From Nocardia sp. CC227C (GTDB lineage: Bacteria; Actinomycetota; Actinomycetes; Mycobacteriales; Mycobacteriaceae): a stretch of DNA of 64,000 nt. Below the pieces are notes generated by a model. That model did no database searches and had not been told where the DNA came from. It worked only from the letters and a program-made list of their open reading frames with translations. Made by a program: the position numbers and the translations under genes. Below, piece by piece: positions 20,600 to 29,282 of the stretch (position 1 is its first letter; each line of letters opens with the position of its first letter). Location of the stretch: assembly GCF_030767025.1 (NCBI RefSeq), contig NZ_JASITE010000004.1:248001-312000 (forward strand). Reading direction: 5' to 3'.

Positions 20600-21492
20600 C
20601 GGGGGGCTTCCTCGTCGGCGTCTTCGATTCCGGCGAACAGGTCGGTCTCCGGGATGGCGGTGCGCACCCTGGTCTGGGCGAGTTCGAACTCCTCGGTGGG
20701 CCACAGCCGCTGCTGCATCTCCAGTGGAATCGCGAAGAACGCGCCGTTCGGGTCGATCTGCGTGGCGTGTGCCCGCAGGGCGTCGTCGCGCTGCGGGAAG
20801 TACTTGGCGCATTCGACCTGGGTGGTGACCCTGGCCATGATATCGCCGCGCTCGGCCGCGTACTTGCGCATGCGGTCCATCCAGTCCTGCATGGGGAACG
20901 GTTCGCCGATGCGCTCGTACTCCTCGGCGAACAGTTCCAGGCGGGCCAGGCTGAAGCCGTGGTTGTAGTACAGCTTCAGCGGCGTCCACGGCTCGCCCGC
21001 GTCGGGGAAGCGCTCCGGATCGCCCGCGGCGTCGAACGCGGCCGCCGACACCTGATGGCACATGATGTGGTCCGGGTGCGGGTAACCGCCCATCTCGTCA
21101 TAGGTGGTGATGACATGCGGCTTGAATTCGCGCACCACCTTCACCAGCGCTTCGGTGGCCTCGTCGAGGGGCACCAGCGCGAAGCAGCCCTCGGGCAGCG
21201 GCGGCAGCGGGTCGCCCTCGGGCAGCCCGGAGTCCACGAACCCCAACCAGGTCTGCCGGACGCCGAGCGCCTTGGCCGCCTCCGCCATCTCCTCGCGGCG
21301 CACATCCGCGATGCGGTCGCGAATGCCTGGGATGTTCATGGCGGGGTTCAGGATGTCGCCGCGCTCACCGCCGGTGAGGGTGACGACGAGGACCTCGTGC
21401 CCTTCCGCGGCATAGCGGGCCGTGGTCGCCGCGCCCTTGCTGGATTCGTCGTCGGGATGGGCATGCACCGCCATGAGGCGAAGTCCGCTCAC
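20596..21492 (-). CDS. mca: mycothiol S-conjugate amidase
   Basis: A 298-residue metallo-amidase that cleaves mycothiol S-conjugates to a mercapturic acid and GlcN-inositol, the detoxification arm of mycothiol metabolism in the cytosol. Zinc-site motifs are AHPDDE (residues 11-16) and HPDH (about 147-150); [10 protein letters not shown] and the length separate it from the MshB deacetylase, to which it is related. First gene of a two-gene operon with the small membrane protein. DUF4307 and greA lie divergently upstream, as in mycobacteria. Confidence 0.95.
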   Translation of the reverse strand: MSGLRLMAVHAHPDDESSKGAATTARYAAEGHEVLVVTLTGGERGDILNPAMNIPGIRDRIADVRREEMAEAAKALGVRQTWLGFVDSGLPEGDPLPPLPEGCFALVPLDEATEALVKVVREFKPHVITTYDEMGGYPHPDHIMCHQVSAAAFDAAGDPERFPDAGEPWTPLKLYYNHGFSLARLELFAEEYERIGEPFPMQDWMDRMRKYAAERGDIMARVTTQVECAKYFPQRDDALRAHATQIDPNGAFFAIPLEMQQRLWPTEEFELAQTRVRTAIPETDLFAGIEDADEEAPR

Positions 21493-21630
21493 TTCTCGTT
21501 CACCTCACCGATCACAGTCTTCACCTCAATGCTCTCCGCCGGGTAGTCCAGGCAGGGGGTGTCAGATCTTCATTCCCTATAGTTCCATCCGATTGTTATT
21601 TGTTCCGACCTACCCCCCCGGGAGCGCGCA

Positions 21631-22050
21631 GTGGTGATCCAGAGACCGGCCGACCGGTACGGAGCCGCGCCCCGCAAGACCTCTCGTCCGGTACTTATCC
21701 TGCTCGGCGTTCTGGTCGTCGTCGCCGGTCTCGTGGTCGCCTACCTGGGCTATCGCCAATACGGCCCGCAGGACATCGAGGCCGAGCGCATCGGCTACGA
21801 CGTGCTCGACGACTCCACCGTGACCCTCGACTTCAAGGTCACGCGTGCGGATCCGAACAAACCGGTCGTGTGCTACGTTCGGGCATTGGACCCCGACCAG
21901 GTCGAGGTCGGCCGCCGCGAGGTGCTGATAGCGGGCTCGGAGGACAAGACCGTCCGGATCGATACCGTCATCCGCACCTCGGCCCGTACGGGCGCGGCCA
22001 GCGTTTACGGTTGTAGCGACAAGGTACCCGCCTACCTGCACGCTGGCTGA
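21631..22050 (+). CDS. DUF4307 membrane-anchored protein
   Basis: A 139-residue protein with one N-terminal membrane span (VLILLGVLVVVAGLVVAYLGY, about residues 21-41) and a beta-rich extracytoplasmic domain with two cysteines (VVCYVRAL and VYGCSDK) likely to pair. Corresponds in position and family to Rv1081c. Start is GTG 21631 (GTG 21634 is equally possible). The function of the family is unknown; it lies upstream of greA on the same strand with a 244-bp leader between them. Confidence 0.85.
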   Translation: MVIQRPADRYGAAPRKTSRPVLILLGVLVVVAGLVVAYLGYRQYGPQDIEAERIGYDVLDDSTVTLDFKVTRADPNKPVVCYVRALDPDQVEVGRREVLIAGSEDKTVRIDTVIRTSARTGAASVYGCSDKVPAYLHAG

Positions 22051-22121
22051 AAAGTCCGGTAAGCGACCCGCTTTGGCGCTTCTACCTGCGCATTTCCGAA
22101 TCGTGCTAAAATGATCCGACA

Positions 22122-22146
22122 CACGGTTCCGGACCTCGGAGCCGTG
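22122..22146. terminator. hairpin in the DUF4307-greA intergenic region
   Basis: CACGGTTCCG-gacct-CGGAGCCGTG forms a 10-bp stem with one G-T pair, followed by TTTG. It could end the DUF4307 transcript or act in the greA leader. Confidence 0.5.
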
Positions 22147-22256
22147 TTTGCTGCATTGGCGGCCAGCGCTGTCGGGTACCTCCCCCAGAGATCGCTCTAG
22201 CCGCTCACTGTCGCTGTGCCCGCTCGAGGCGGTTTCGGCGACGGGTATCAGGGAAT

Positions 22257-22270
22257 CCCGGCATGCCGGG
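22257..22270. promoter_or_regulatory. 14-bp palindrome ahead of the greA ribosome binding site
   Basis: CCCGGCATGCCGGG is a perfect palindrome 10 bp before AGGGAG (22281-22286). It may be an operator or a leader hairpin that masks or stabilises the message. Confidence 0.4.
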
Positions 22271-22294
22271 AACAACTACTAGGGAGTGATCGAG

Positions 22295-22789
22295 ATGACT
22301 GAGACGAACGTGACCTGGCTGACCCCGGAGTCGCACGAGAGGCTCAAGGGCGAACTCGACGCGCTCATCGCCAACCGTCCGGTCATCGCGGCCGAGATCA
22401 ACGAACGCCGTGAAGAAGGCGATCTCAAGGAGAACGGCGGTTACCACGCCGCGCGTGAAGAGCAGGGCCAGCAGGAGGCGCGCATCCGCCAGCTGCAGGA
22501 GCTGCTCAACAACGCCAAGGTGGGTGTGCCGCCGAGCAAGTCGGGTGTCGCCCTGCCGGGTTCCGTCGTCAAGGTCTACTACGACGGTGACGAGACCGAT
22601 ACCGAGACGTTCCTGATCGCGACCCGCGAAGAGGGTTTGGGCCGCGCCGACCTGGAAACCTACTCGCCGAACTCGCCGCTCGGCGGCGCACTGATCGACG
22701 CCAAGGTGGGCGAGACCCGCGAGTACACGCTGCCCAACGGCAACACCATGAAGGTGACCCTGGTCAGCGCCGAGCCTTACCACAGCTGA
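22295..22789 (+). CDS. greA: transcription elongation factor GreA
   Basis: A 164-residue protein that enters the RNA polymerase secondary channel and stimulates cleavage of backtracked transcripts. The N-terminal coiled coil carries the tip residues in [16 protein letters not shown] (the acidic DxxE-type pair), and the C-terminal FKBP-like domain contains [17 protein letters not shown] 22295 follows AGGGAG; GTG 22286 is in frame but coincides with the Shine-Dalgarno. Standard length. Confidence 0.96.
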   Translation: MTETNVTWLTPESHERLKGELDALIANRPVIAAEINERREEGDLKENGGYHAAREEQGQQEARIRQLQELLNNAKVGVPPSKSGVALPGSVVKVYYDGDETDTETFLIATREEGLGRADLETYSPNSPLGGALIDAKVGETREYTLPNGNTMKVTLVSAEPYHS

Positions 22790-23005
22790 CTGTGCCGCCT
22801 CTCCCCATATTCAGCGCACGGCCGCGAGCCGTCCACCGTCCCATATGCGGAGATGCGGTTCGGGCGCGACACCGATTCCGGGGGTACCCGGCGAGTTTCC
22901 CCGAACCTCACGAAATCAGGCGTCGCGTTCACCACTGAGCCGCGATGGACGCGGAGCGGGTCCTCACAAGCGGACGACCCGGGAGGTGCCCCGCGTCCAC
23001 AACCG

Positions 23006-23040
23006 AACGGCCGCATCGGATCTCATCCGATGCGGCCGTT
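23006..23040. terminator. bidirectional hairpin between greA and metB
   Basis: AACGGCCGCATCGGA and its exact complement (15-bp stem, 5-nt loop TCTCA) lie 22 bp from the metB stop and serve both convergent genes. Confidence 0.88.
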
Positions 23041-23061
23041 TCGTGTGCATGGGGCCTCCGG

Positions 23062-24207
23062 TCAGGCCAGCGCCTGCTCGATATCCGAGAGCAGGTCGCT
23101 CACATCCTCGATGCCCACCGACAGCCGGACCAGATCAGCCGGAACCTCGAGGGCCGAGCCCGCCGTCGACGCGTGCGTCATGGCGCCCGGGTGCTCGATG
23201 AGCGATTCCACGCCGCCCAGCGATTCGGCCAGCGTGAAGATCTTGGTGCGCGCGCAGAAGTCGAGGGCCGCGTCCTTGCCGCCGTGCAGGCGCACCGAGA
23301 TCATGCCGCCGAAGCGCCGCATCTGCTTCTGCGCCACGGTGTGCCCCGGATGCTCCGGCAGCCCCGGGTAGATGACCTGGGCGATCTTCGGATGGTTGGC
23401 GAGGAATTCGGCCAGCGTCTCGGCATTGTCGCAGTGCCGGTCCATGCGCAGGGCCAGCGTCTTGATGCCGCGCAGCGTCAGGAACGCGTCGGTGGGGCCG
23501 GGGACCGCGCCCGCGCCGTTCTGCAGGAACGCGAACTTGGCGTCCATCTCCCGGTCGTCGGTGATGAGCGCACCGCCCACCACATCGGAGTGCCCGCCCA
23601 GGTATTTGGTGGTCGAGTGGATCACGATATCCGCGCCGAGCAGCAGCGGCTGCTGGAGGTACGGCGAGGCGAAGGTGTTGTCCACCACCAGCTTCGCGCC
23701 GCCCTGATGCGCGACCTCGGCGATGGCCGCGATATCGCCGATGTTCAGCAGCGGATTGGTCGGGGTCTCGATCCACACCAGTTTGGTGTTGGGGCGCATG
23801 GCCCGCGCCACCTCGTCGGCGTCGCTCACCGCGGCGACCGAGTACTCGATGCCCCACTCGGTGAACACCTTGTCGATCAGCCGGAAGGTGCCGCCGTAGG
23901 CGTCGTTCGGGATCACCAGGTGATCGCCGGGCCGCAGGTTGGCGCGCAGCGCGCAGTCGGTGGCGGCCATGCCCGAGGCGAAGGCCCGCCCGTAGATTCC
24001 CGACTCCAGCGCCGCCAGATTGGCTTCGAGGGCCGTCCGGGTCGGGTTGCCGGTCCGCGCGTACTCGTAGCCGCCGCGCATCCCGCCCACTCCGTCCTGG
24101 GCGAAGGTGGAACTCGCGTAGATGGGCACGTTCACCGCACCGGTCTGAGGGTCGGGGTCGAACCCGGCGTGCACGGCCCGTGTGGAGAAACCCAGCTGAT
24201 CGCTCAT
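23062..24207 (-). CDS. metB: cystathionine gamma-synthase
   Basis: A 381-residue PLP enzyme of transsulfuration, joining an activated homoserine with cysteine to give cystathionine. Family marks: YEYARTGNPTR, the glycine-rich FASGMAATDCAL, ETPTNPLL, VVDNTFASPYLQQP and the PLP lysine in HSTTKYLGGHSD. It is closely related to cystathionine gamma-lyase, so the direction of flow is inferred from synteny with Rv1079 and from cbs nearby at 30.7 kb. Divergent from the ankyrin gene with 114 bp between. Confidence 0.93.
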   Translation of the reverse strand: MSDQLGFSTRAVHAGFDPDPQTGAVNVPIYASSTFAQDGVGGMRGGYEYARTGNPTRTALEANLAALESGIYGRAFASGMAATDCALRANLRPGDHLVIPNDAYGGTFRLIDKVFTEWGIEYSVAAVSDADEVARAMRPNTKLVWIETPTNPLLNIGDIAAIAEVAHQGGAKLVVDNTFASPYLQQPLLLGADIVIHSTTKYLGGHSDVVGGALITDDREMDAKFAFLQNGAGAVPGPTDAFLTLRGIKTLALRMDRHCDNAETLAEFLANHPKIAQVIYPGLPEHPGHTVAQKQMRRFGGMISVRLHGGKDAALDFCARTKIFTLAESLGGVESLIEHPGAMTHASTAGSALEVPADLVRLSVGIEDVSDLLSDIEQALA

Positions 24208-24321
24208 GAGCCGAGTCTATTGCGCGTGCCGATCGCCCCGAATTCGCGGTGGGCTCACTCCGTGGTCGACGGCGGCGGCGATCCGCCGCCCAGGTCGGCC
24301 GGTGGTGGTAGTACTGGGCAC

Positions 24322-24735
24322 ATGAGCGATGCGAACGCCGACACCCCGCAGCCCGACGCCGACGTCATCGAGTTGGCCACCAAGATCTTCGACCTGGCCC
24401 GCCAGGGTGACGCCACCACCCTCGCCGCCTACCTGGACGCGGGCGTGCCCCTCGACCTCACCAACGCCCGCGGCGACGGCCTGCTCATGCTCGCCGCCTA
24501 CCACGGCCACCGGGACGCCACGAAGGTCCTGCTGGACCGCGGCGCCGACCCCGACAAGACCAACGACGCCGGCCAGACCCCGCTCGCGGGCGCGGTCTTC
24601 AAGGGCGACGCCGACCTCATCCGCGACCTCCTCGCCGCCGGAGCCAGCCCCGACGCGGGCGCGCCCACCGCACGCGAAGCCGCCGAGATGTTCGGCCAGA
24701 CGCACCTCCTCGAACTCTTCGGCCCCCGCGCCTGA
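24322..24735 (+). CDS. small ankyrin-repeat protein
   Basis: A 137-residue cytosolic protein with about three ankyrin units (residues 30-62, NARGDGLLMLAAYHGHRDAT at 63-95, NDAGQTPLAGAVFKGDADLI at 96-128), a protein-interaction fold. The partner is unknown. ATG 24322 is used; no clear Shine-Dalgarno. It is followed 87 bp later by an acyl-CoA dehydrogenase gene on the same strand, but gene order does not reveal a shared function. Confidence 0.85.
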   Translation: MSDANADTPQPDADVIELATKIFDLARQGDATTLAAYLDAGVPLDLTNARGDGLLMLAAYHGHRDATKVLLDRGADPDKTNDAGQTPLAGAVFKGDADLIRDLLAAGASPDAGAPTAREAAEMFGQTHLLELFGPRA

Positions 24736-24822
24736 CCACCCGTTACGGCTGGCGACGGGACATCTATCGCGGTTGTGATCCGGGGCGTTGTGGCCCCGGC
24801 CGCACCCTCATAGGCTGGCGCA

Positions 24823-25998
24823 ATGGTCACCGTAGACGAGCTGTTCGCGATCGAGTCCCTGCTTTCCGCCGAGGAGACCGACATTCGGGATACCGTGCGC
24901 GCGTTCGGGGCGGAGCGGCTGCGGCCGAATGTGGCGGACTGGTTCGAGGCGGGCACGTTCCCGGCCCGGGAGATCGCGCCCGAACTCGGCAAGCTGGGAC
25001 TGCTCGGCATGCATTTGGACGGGTACGGGTGCGCGGGCACCTCCGCGACCGCGTACGGGCTGGCCTGTATGGAGCTGGAGGCCGTGGATTCCGGTGTGCG
25101 GAGCATGGTTTCGGTGCAGGGGTCGCTGGCCATGACCGCCATCCACAAGTACGGGTCGGAGGAGCAGAAGCAGCGGTGGCTGCCGGGGATGGCGGCCGGT
25201 CAGCTCATCGGATGCTTCGGCTTGACCGAGCCGGATTTCGGTTCGAATCCGGGCGGGATGCGCACCCGGGCGCGCCGGGACGGGGACGACTGGGTGCTCG
25301 ACGGCGCGAAGATGTGGATCACCAACGGCTCGGTTGCCGATGTGGCGATCGTCTGGGCGCAGACGCAGGAGGGTGAGCGGCAGGTCGTCCGCGGCTTCGT
25401 GGTCCCCACGGACACACCGGGTTTCAGCGCCCGCGAGATGCACCGCAAGCTCTCGCTGCGCGCCTCGATCACCGCGGAGCTGTCCCTGGACGGCGTCCGC
25501 CTGCCCGCCGACGCGCTGCTGCCGGAGGCTCGCGGCCTGGCCGGACCGCTCGGCTGCCTGAGCGAGGCGCGTTTCGGCATCGTCTTCGGCGCGCTCGGCG
25601 CCGCCCGCGACTGCCTTTCCGCCGCCATCGACTACGCGCGCACCCGGGAGGTCTTCGACAAGCCGCTGGCCGCCTACCAGCTGACCCAGGCCAAGCTGGC
25701 GGATATGGCCGTCGAACTCGGCACCGGCCAGCTGCTCGCCCTGCACCTGGGCCGACTCAAGGACCGCCACGAGATCCGCCCCGAGCAGATCAGCGCGGGC
25801 AAGCTCAACAGCACCCGGGTCGCCATCGCCATCGCCCGCGAATGCCGCACCATTCTCGGCGCGAACGGCATCACCCTGGAGTATCCGGTGCTGCGGCACG
25901 CCAACAACCTGGAATCGGTGCTCACCTACGAGGGCACGGCGGAGGTGCACCAGCTGGTACTCGGCGAGGCGCTGACGGGATCCAAAGCCTTCCGCTGA
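24823..25998 (+). CDS. acyl-CoA dehydrogenase (glutaryl-CoA dehydrogenase-like)
   Basis: A 391-residue FAD flavoenzyme that introduces the alpha-beta double bond in an acyl-CoA. The FAD/substrate segment CFGLTEPDFGSNPGGM and WITNGSVADVAIVWA are present, and the catalytic base Glu lies in YEGTAEVHQLV near residue 371, the position used by glutaryl-CoA and isovaleryl-type members. DSGVRSMVSVQGSLAM is the pattern seen in glutaryl-CoA dehydrogenases, hence that subcall, with moderate certainty. Full length; ATG 24823 or ATG-proximal GTG inside MVTVDEL. Confidence 0.88.
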   Translation: MVTVDELFAIESLLSAEETDIRDTVRAFGAERLRPNVADWFEAGTFPAREIAPELGKLGLLGMHLDGYGCAGTSATAYGLACMELEAVDSGVRSMVSVQGSLAMTAIHKYGSEEQKQRWLPGMAAGQLIGCFGLTEPDFGSNPGGMRTRARRDGDDWVLDGAKMWITNGSVADVAIVWAQTQEGERQVVRGFVVPTDTPGFSAREMHRKLSLRASITAELSLDGVRLPADALLPEARGLAGPLGCLSEARFGIVFGALGAARDCLSAAIDYARTREVFDKPLAAYQLTQAKLADMAVELGTGQLLALHLGRLKDRHEIRPEQISAGKLNSTRVAIAIARECRTILGANGITLEYPVLRHANNLESVLTYEGTAEVHQLVLGEALTGSKAFR

Positions 25999-26111
25999 CG
26001 ATCCGGGTCCGCTCGGGGGTCCGGCAGACCGGTCGGCCGACGCGATGGCGGAATCGGCGGGTGCGCGGAAACTCACAGTGCTGGATGCCCGCGAATTGCT
26101 AGCATGAGCGG

Positions 26112-26453
26112 GTGTTTTTGCTCGGCTCCGCGTTGCTCGAAGTGTCGGCGCGCAAGACCCTGAAACGCCTGCACCGGACGCACGGAGCTCCGGCTACACA
26201 TGCGGCCTCGGCGTACCCGGCGGTCTCGGCACTGGTCGACCAGCATGCCGCCGCGGTCCGCGACATCATCGAGCTGGGCGTGGAGAATTCTCGCGAACTA
26301 CCGGTGTGCGTGCTGCTGGCAGGCTATGCGCGCGGCTTGGTGGACGATATCGGCGACCTGGACGCCACCCCCGCCGAGCCGCACGACTGGATCGCCGCCG
26401 ACTGGTTGCACCTGCGGCTCGCGGGTGTCTGCCAGCTCGCCCACAGCGCCTGA
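26112..26453 (+). CDS. small hypothetical protein, 113 residues
   Basis: Starts GTG 26112 (MFLLGSALLEVSARKTLKRL) and ends RLAGVCQLAHSA. Mostly helical, with one weakly hydrophobic N-terminus and no clear membrane span. It has the look of a Nocardia-specific family (possibly DUF6401), but I cannot confirm that. No operon partner: the downstream 374 bp are gene-free and the next gene is convergent. Confidence 0.6.
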   Translation: MFLLGSALLEVSARKTLKRLHRTHGAPATHAASAYPAVSALVDQHAAAVRDIIELGVENSRELPVCVLLAGYARGLVDDIGDLDATPAEPHDWIAADWLHLRLAGVCQLAHSA

Positions 26454-26827
26454 GCGTGCCGCCGGGCGGCTGACCACCCGAGAACGCACGGCTCAACACA
26501 GCCGCAGAACGCCCGGCACGGCCTGCCGGTCGGGCACGGCCTGATCAGTCGCGTGTTTCTCCGAGTGGCCCCGCCCCGACAGGCTGCCGATCCCGCACTA
26601 CCGATGCGGCGATTGCCCACCTACGGCTGCCGCGCGGCGTGCTACCGACACCAATGGCCGGATCCCAGGGCATCTCACACAGCGCGACGGCGGGTCCGGA
26701 TCGCTCGACCCCGGCATAGCACGACCACGGGTCCGGGATCGCTCGGCTGTTGCCGCACATGGAATCGGCCGCGCACGACAGGTGCGCGGCCGATGCGTTG
26801 TCGAGCTGTGCGAGCCGGACGATGTCC
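26454..26827. other. gene-free stretch
   Basis: No plausible frame. It contains the hairpin listed at 26764-26794 near its right end, and nothing else I can identify. Confidence 0.6.
26764..26794. terminator. hairpin behind the MscS-like gene
   Basis: ATCGGCCGCGCAC-gacag-GTGCGCGGCCGAT, a 13-bp perfect stem, 34 bp beyond the stop of the minus-strand gene ending at 26828. Confidence 0.8.
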
Positions 26828-27943
26828 TCAGCGATCGACGGAAGGATCATCCCAGCCGGTGTGGCCACCGGCCGGGCCGGAGTACCGCCCCCGGCCGCCC
26901 ATCGGCGGATCCTGGCGGCTCCAGCCGGATGGATCACCGGCACCGGACTGCCCGCCGCCGTAATCCGTCCGGTCACCGCCGGACGCCATCTGGCCGCCGC
27001 CGTAACCGGACTGCCCGCCGTAACCGGCCTGTGCGCCGCCCTGGCCGGACTGCCCGCCGTAGCCGCGCTGTTGTTCCGCGCCACCCGAACTCGGTTGCGC
27101 CCCACCATATCCCGGCTGCGCGCCGTAACCCGACGCGCCGACCGGCTGGTCGGCCCACTTTCCGGGCGGCATCTGCCGCCCCGACATGGACTGTTGGCGC
27201 GCGGCCTCACGCTGGCGCGCGGCGTCCTCCCGACCTCGCTGGTACGCCTGCGCGTGCCCCTTGAGCTCGGGCATCTCGCCCTCGATGGTGTTGAGCCAGC
27301 GGTCCCACCGCTGCTGCATGGGCCGCACCAGACCGCCGCCGAAGCCGACCACCAGCACGCCGCCGATGGTGGCGAGCACCGTGATGAGTATCGGCATGGT
27401 CACCGAGGTGCCGACCCCGATCTGGTTCAGGGCGGCGATAATGCCGATGCCCCAGATGAATACGGCCGCGACCCGGCCCAGCATGCGCCCGTAGTCGAGC
27501 CCGCTGAGCATATTGGAGACCAGATCCTTGACCGCGCTCGCGATCGCGCCGGCGATGCACACGATGACGATGGCGATGAACGCCCGCGGCAGCCAGGCCA
27601 CGATGCCGTTGAGCATATCGCTCACCGGGTTCGGCCCGAAGGCGCCGAAGCCGAGTTGCAGCGTGATCAGCAGGATCGCGTAGTACGCCAGTTTTGCGAG
27701 GATGTCGACGGCGTCGTAACTGCTGTTCTCGAGCATCCGATTGATCCCGCCGCGCTCCACCATCCGGTCGAAGCCGATCCGGTGCAGTATTCGTGACACC
27801 AGCTTGGCGACCACCTTGGCCACCAGCCAGCCGACGACCAGGATGACCAGGAAGCCGGCGAGTTTGGGCACGAATGTGGCGACGGAACTCCAGGCGTCGG
27901 AAAGCCCACCTTGGATATCGATAGCCAGACTCGAGGAGTTCAT
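26828..27943 (-). CDS. small-conductance mechanosensitive channel-like protein with Gly/Tyr/Gln-rich tail
   Basis: A 371-residue protein. Residues about 15-215 hold four to five membrane spans in two similar halves (PKLAGFLVILVVGWLVAKVV… and LPRAFIAIVIVCIAGAIA…), as in conserved TM-helix/MscS-like proteins. The C-terminal 130 residues are low-complexity, with repeated YGGxxGYGG-type units (residues about 260-340), likely disordered. ATG 27943 is taken from homology (MNSSSLAIDIQGG); a GGGATGGGG tract lies upstream. A long inverted repeat at 28018-28067 sits in the upstream region. Gating and substrate not shown by sequence. Confidence 0.82.
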   Translation of the reverse strand: MNSSSLAIDIQGGLSDAWSSVATFVPKLAGFLVILVVGWLVAKVVAKLVSRILHRIGFDRMVERGGINRMLENSSYDAVDILAKLAYYAILLITLQLGFGAFGPNPVSDMLNGIVAWLPRAFIAIVIVCIAGAIASAVKDLVSNMLSGLDYGRMLGRVAAVFIWGIGIIAALNQIGVGTSVTMPILITVLATIGGVLVVGFGGGLVRPMQQRWDRWLNTIEGEMPELKGHAQAYQRGREDAARQREAARQQSMSGRQMPPGKWADQPVGASGYGAQPGYGGAQPSSGGAEQQRGYGGQSGQGGAQAGYGGQSGYGGGQMASGGDRTDYGGGQSGAGDPSGWSRQDPPMGGRGRYSGPAGGHTGWDDPSVDR

Positions 27944-28017
27944 GAAACCCCATCCCTTCGCTATCTGTTCCAGCCGGGTTGCCAGAACTTCGCTCCAAGG
28001 GGGGTTATACCCCTGAA

Positions 28018-28067
28018 CGAACACCCTAATTAGCAGTTTGCGAAAAAGTTGCCAATTAGGGTGTTCG
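28018..28067. repeat. 14-bp inverted repeat with 22-nt loop
   Basis: CGAACACCCTAATT (28018-28031) and its exact complement (28054-28067) enclose an AT-rich loop including GCGAAAAAGTT. It lies between the transglycosylase stop (28088) and the MscS-like start (27943), both on the minus strand; an intergenic terminator or an element of the channel-gene leader. Confidence 0.75.
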
Positions 28068-28087
28068 CAGGTTGCGGCGGTAAGTGC

Positions 28088-28711
28088 TCAGTACGCGCCG
28101 TAGACGTTGTCCATCGAACCGTAGCGGGCCGCCGCGTAGTTGCAGGCCGCCACGATGTTCGCGACCGGATCCCACACGTCGTACGGCGTGCCGGGCACGT
28201 GGTAGGCGGCGAAGGTGGGGTCGATCACCTGCAGCAGGCCCTTGGACGGGATGCCCATGGCGGCATTGGAGTCGTACAGGTTGATGGCCTGCGGATTGCC
28301 GCTCGACTCCCGGATGATGTTGCGGTAGATGCTCTCGTAGCTGCCCGGGATGCCGTGCGCGCGCATGATGTCCAGCGCTTCGCGGATCCAGCCGTCGAGA
28401 TTGTTCTCGTACACCGGGGCGGGGGCCGGCGCGGGCTCGGGAGCCGGGGCCGGAAGTTCGGGGGCGGGCATCGGCGCGGGAGCGGGCGCTTCGGCGGCCT
28501 TGTCGGCCGGAGCTGCGGGCTCCGCGGTAGCCGCGAGGGTCTCGGCGAGGGAGACCTTCCGGATCTCGGAGGAGCTGGCGTTGCCGCCCGCGGTGGCGAT
28601 GGCGCCGAAGACGCCCACGGCGAGCACGGCGGCGCTCGCGGTGCGGGCGGCGGCAACCACCTTGCTACGTTTATGTGGGCAGCGCAGTGCGGTCAGGGTG
28701 TTTGTGGGCAT
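28088..28711 (-). CDS. secreted SLT-domain (lytic transglycosylase-like) protein
   Basis: A 207-residue exported protein: basic N-terminus and hydrophobic stretch (about residues 20-42) as signal or anchor, a Pro/Ala linker (about 72-98), then an SLT/lysozyme-like domain with catalytic Glu in NIIRESSGNPQAIN, SKGLLQVIDPTFAAYH and a C-terminal YGSMDNVYGAY. Family enzymes cleave peptidoglycan glycan strands. A long leader (over 300 bp) precedes it, with a 9-bp GC stem (28778-28798) and a PHO-box-like array, suggesting controlled expression. ATG 28711 has no strong Shine-Dalgarno. Confidence 0.88.
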   Translation of the reverse strand: MPTNTLTALRCPHKRSKVVAAARTASAAVLAVGVFGAIATAGGNASSSEIRKVSLAETLAATAEPAAPADKAAEAPAPAPMPAPELPAPAPEPAPAPAPVYENNLDGWIREALDIMRAHGIPGSYESIYRNIIRESSGNPQAINLYDSNAAMGIPSKGLLQVIDPTFAAYHVPGTPYDVWDPVANIVAACNYAAARYGSMDNVYGAY

Positions 28712-29282
28712 GGCGAAGTTGGATTCCTATTCGGTCTCGGCCGTCGCTTGGCCTGGAAGACAGCGCGCCACACCGGGCGAGCGCCGGGGCGGCGCTCGTC
28801 GGACGCGCTATCTGTTTGTTGTGGGAGCTGCGTTCAAACCCTTTGCGGGCGAAGAGGAATCAATTCCTGTGCAGCGTGCGCGAGGTGTTCAGTGCGGGAC
28901 GCGGGCGGCCGCTGCGGCCGTGGCGCCTCCCGGCGCCGGCGTCGTATCAGGTTTCCGCATAGGCGTTGGAACTCCTCGTGCCGATCAGACTTGTGGTCTG
29001 TTTCTGACAAGGTCACAGCCTGATTGCGCTACATGAACACTGCCTGAACCACAGTTGAACTACAGGTGAACCACGCGAGTGTAAGCCTCGCTCACCTGGT
29101 CGAATTCCAGCCCTGACCTGGTCATCCTGTTCCAAACTGAAAGTGGTGCAGCTCACTTAGAAAGTTATCGCATCGCGCTGGACATGAGCCCGAATCGCCG
29201 GATTCTCGGCGTGTCGCGATCGTTCGGCTAACGGTTCGGGTGTCCCGCCGGACCGGCCGAGACGGCACAGCGGGCACAGCGC
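28712..29282. other. 570-bp upstream region of the transglycosylase gene
   Basis: No gene. It holds CGAGCGCCG-ggg-CGGCGCTCG (28778-28798, 9-bp stem), GGTCACAGCC near 29011, the 11-bp repeats at 29034-29077, and a partly symmetric CAGGTGA…TCACCTG pair (29064-29098). Probably a long 5' leader plus promoter for the minus-strand gene. Confidence 0.55.
29034..29077 (-). promoter_or_regulatory. four 11-bp direct repeats (PHO-box-like)
   Basis: On the plus strand TGAAC recurs at 29034, 29045, 29056 and 29067, exactly 11 bp apart. On the minus strand these read GGTTCACCTGT, AGTTCAACTGT, GGTTCAGGCAG and TGTTCATGTAG, matching the 11-nt direct repeat units (GTTCACC core) that PhoP binds in Streptomyces. 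The array lies about 320 bp upstream of the transglycosylase start, reading toward it. Confidence 0.65.

Noticed and set aside
28712..28870. c-di-AMP (ydaO-type) riboswitch upstream of the transglycosylase
   Set aside because: Such riboswitches precede wall-hydrolase genes in actinobacteria, but I could not find the conserved core segments; only a simple GC stem is evident.
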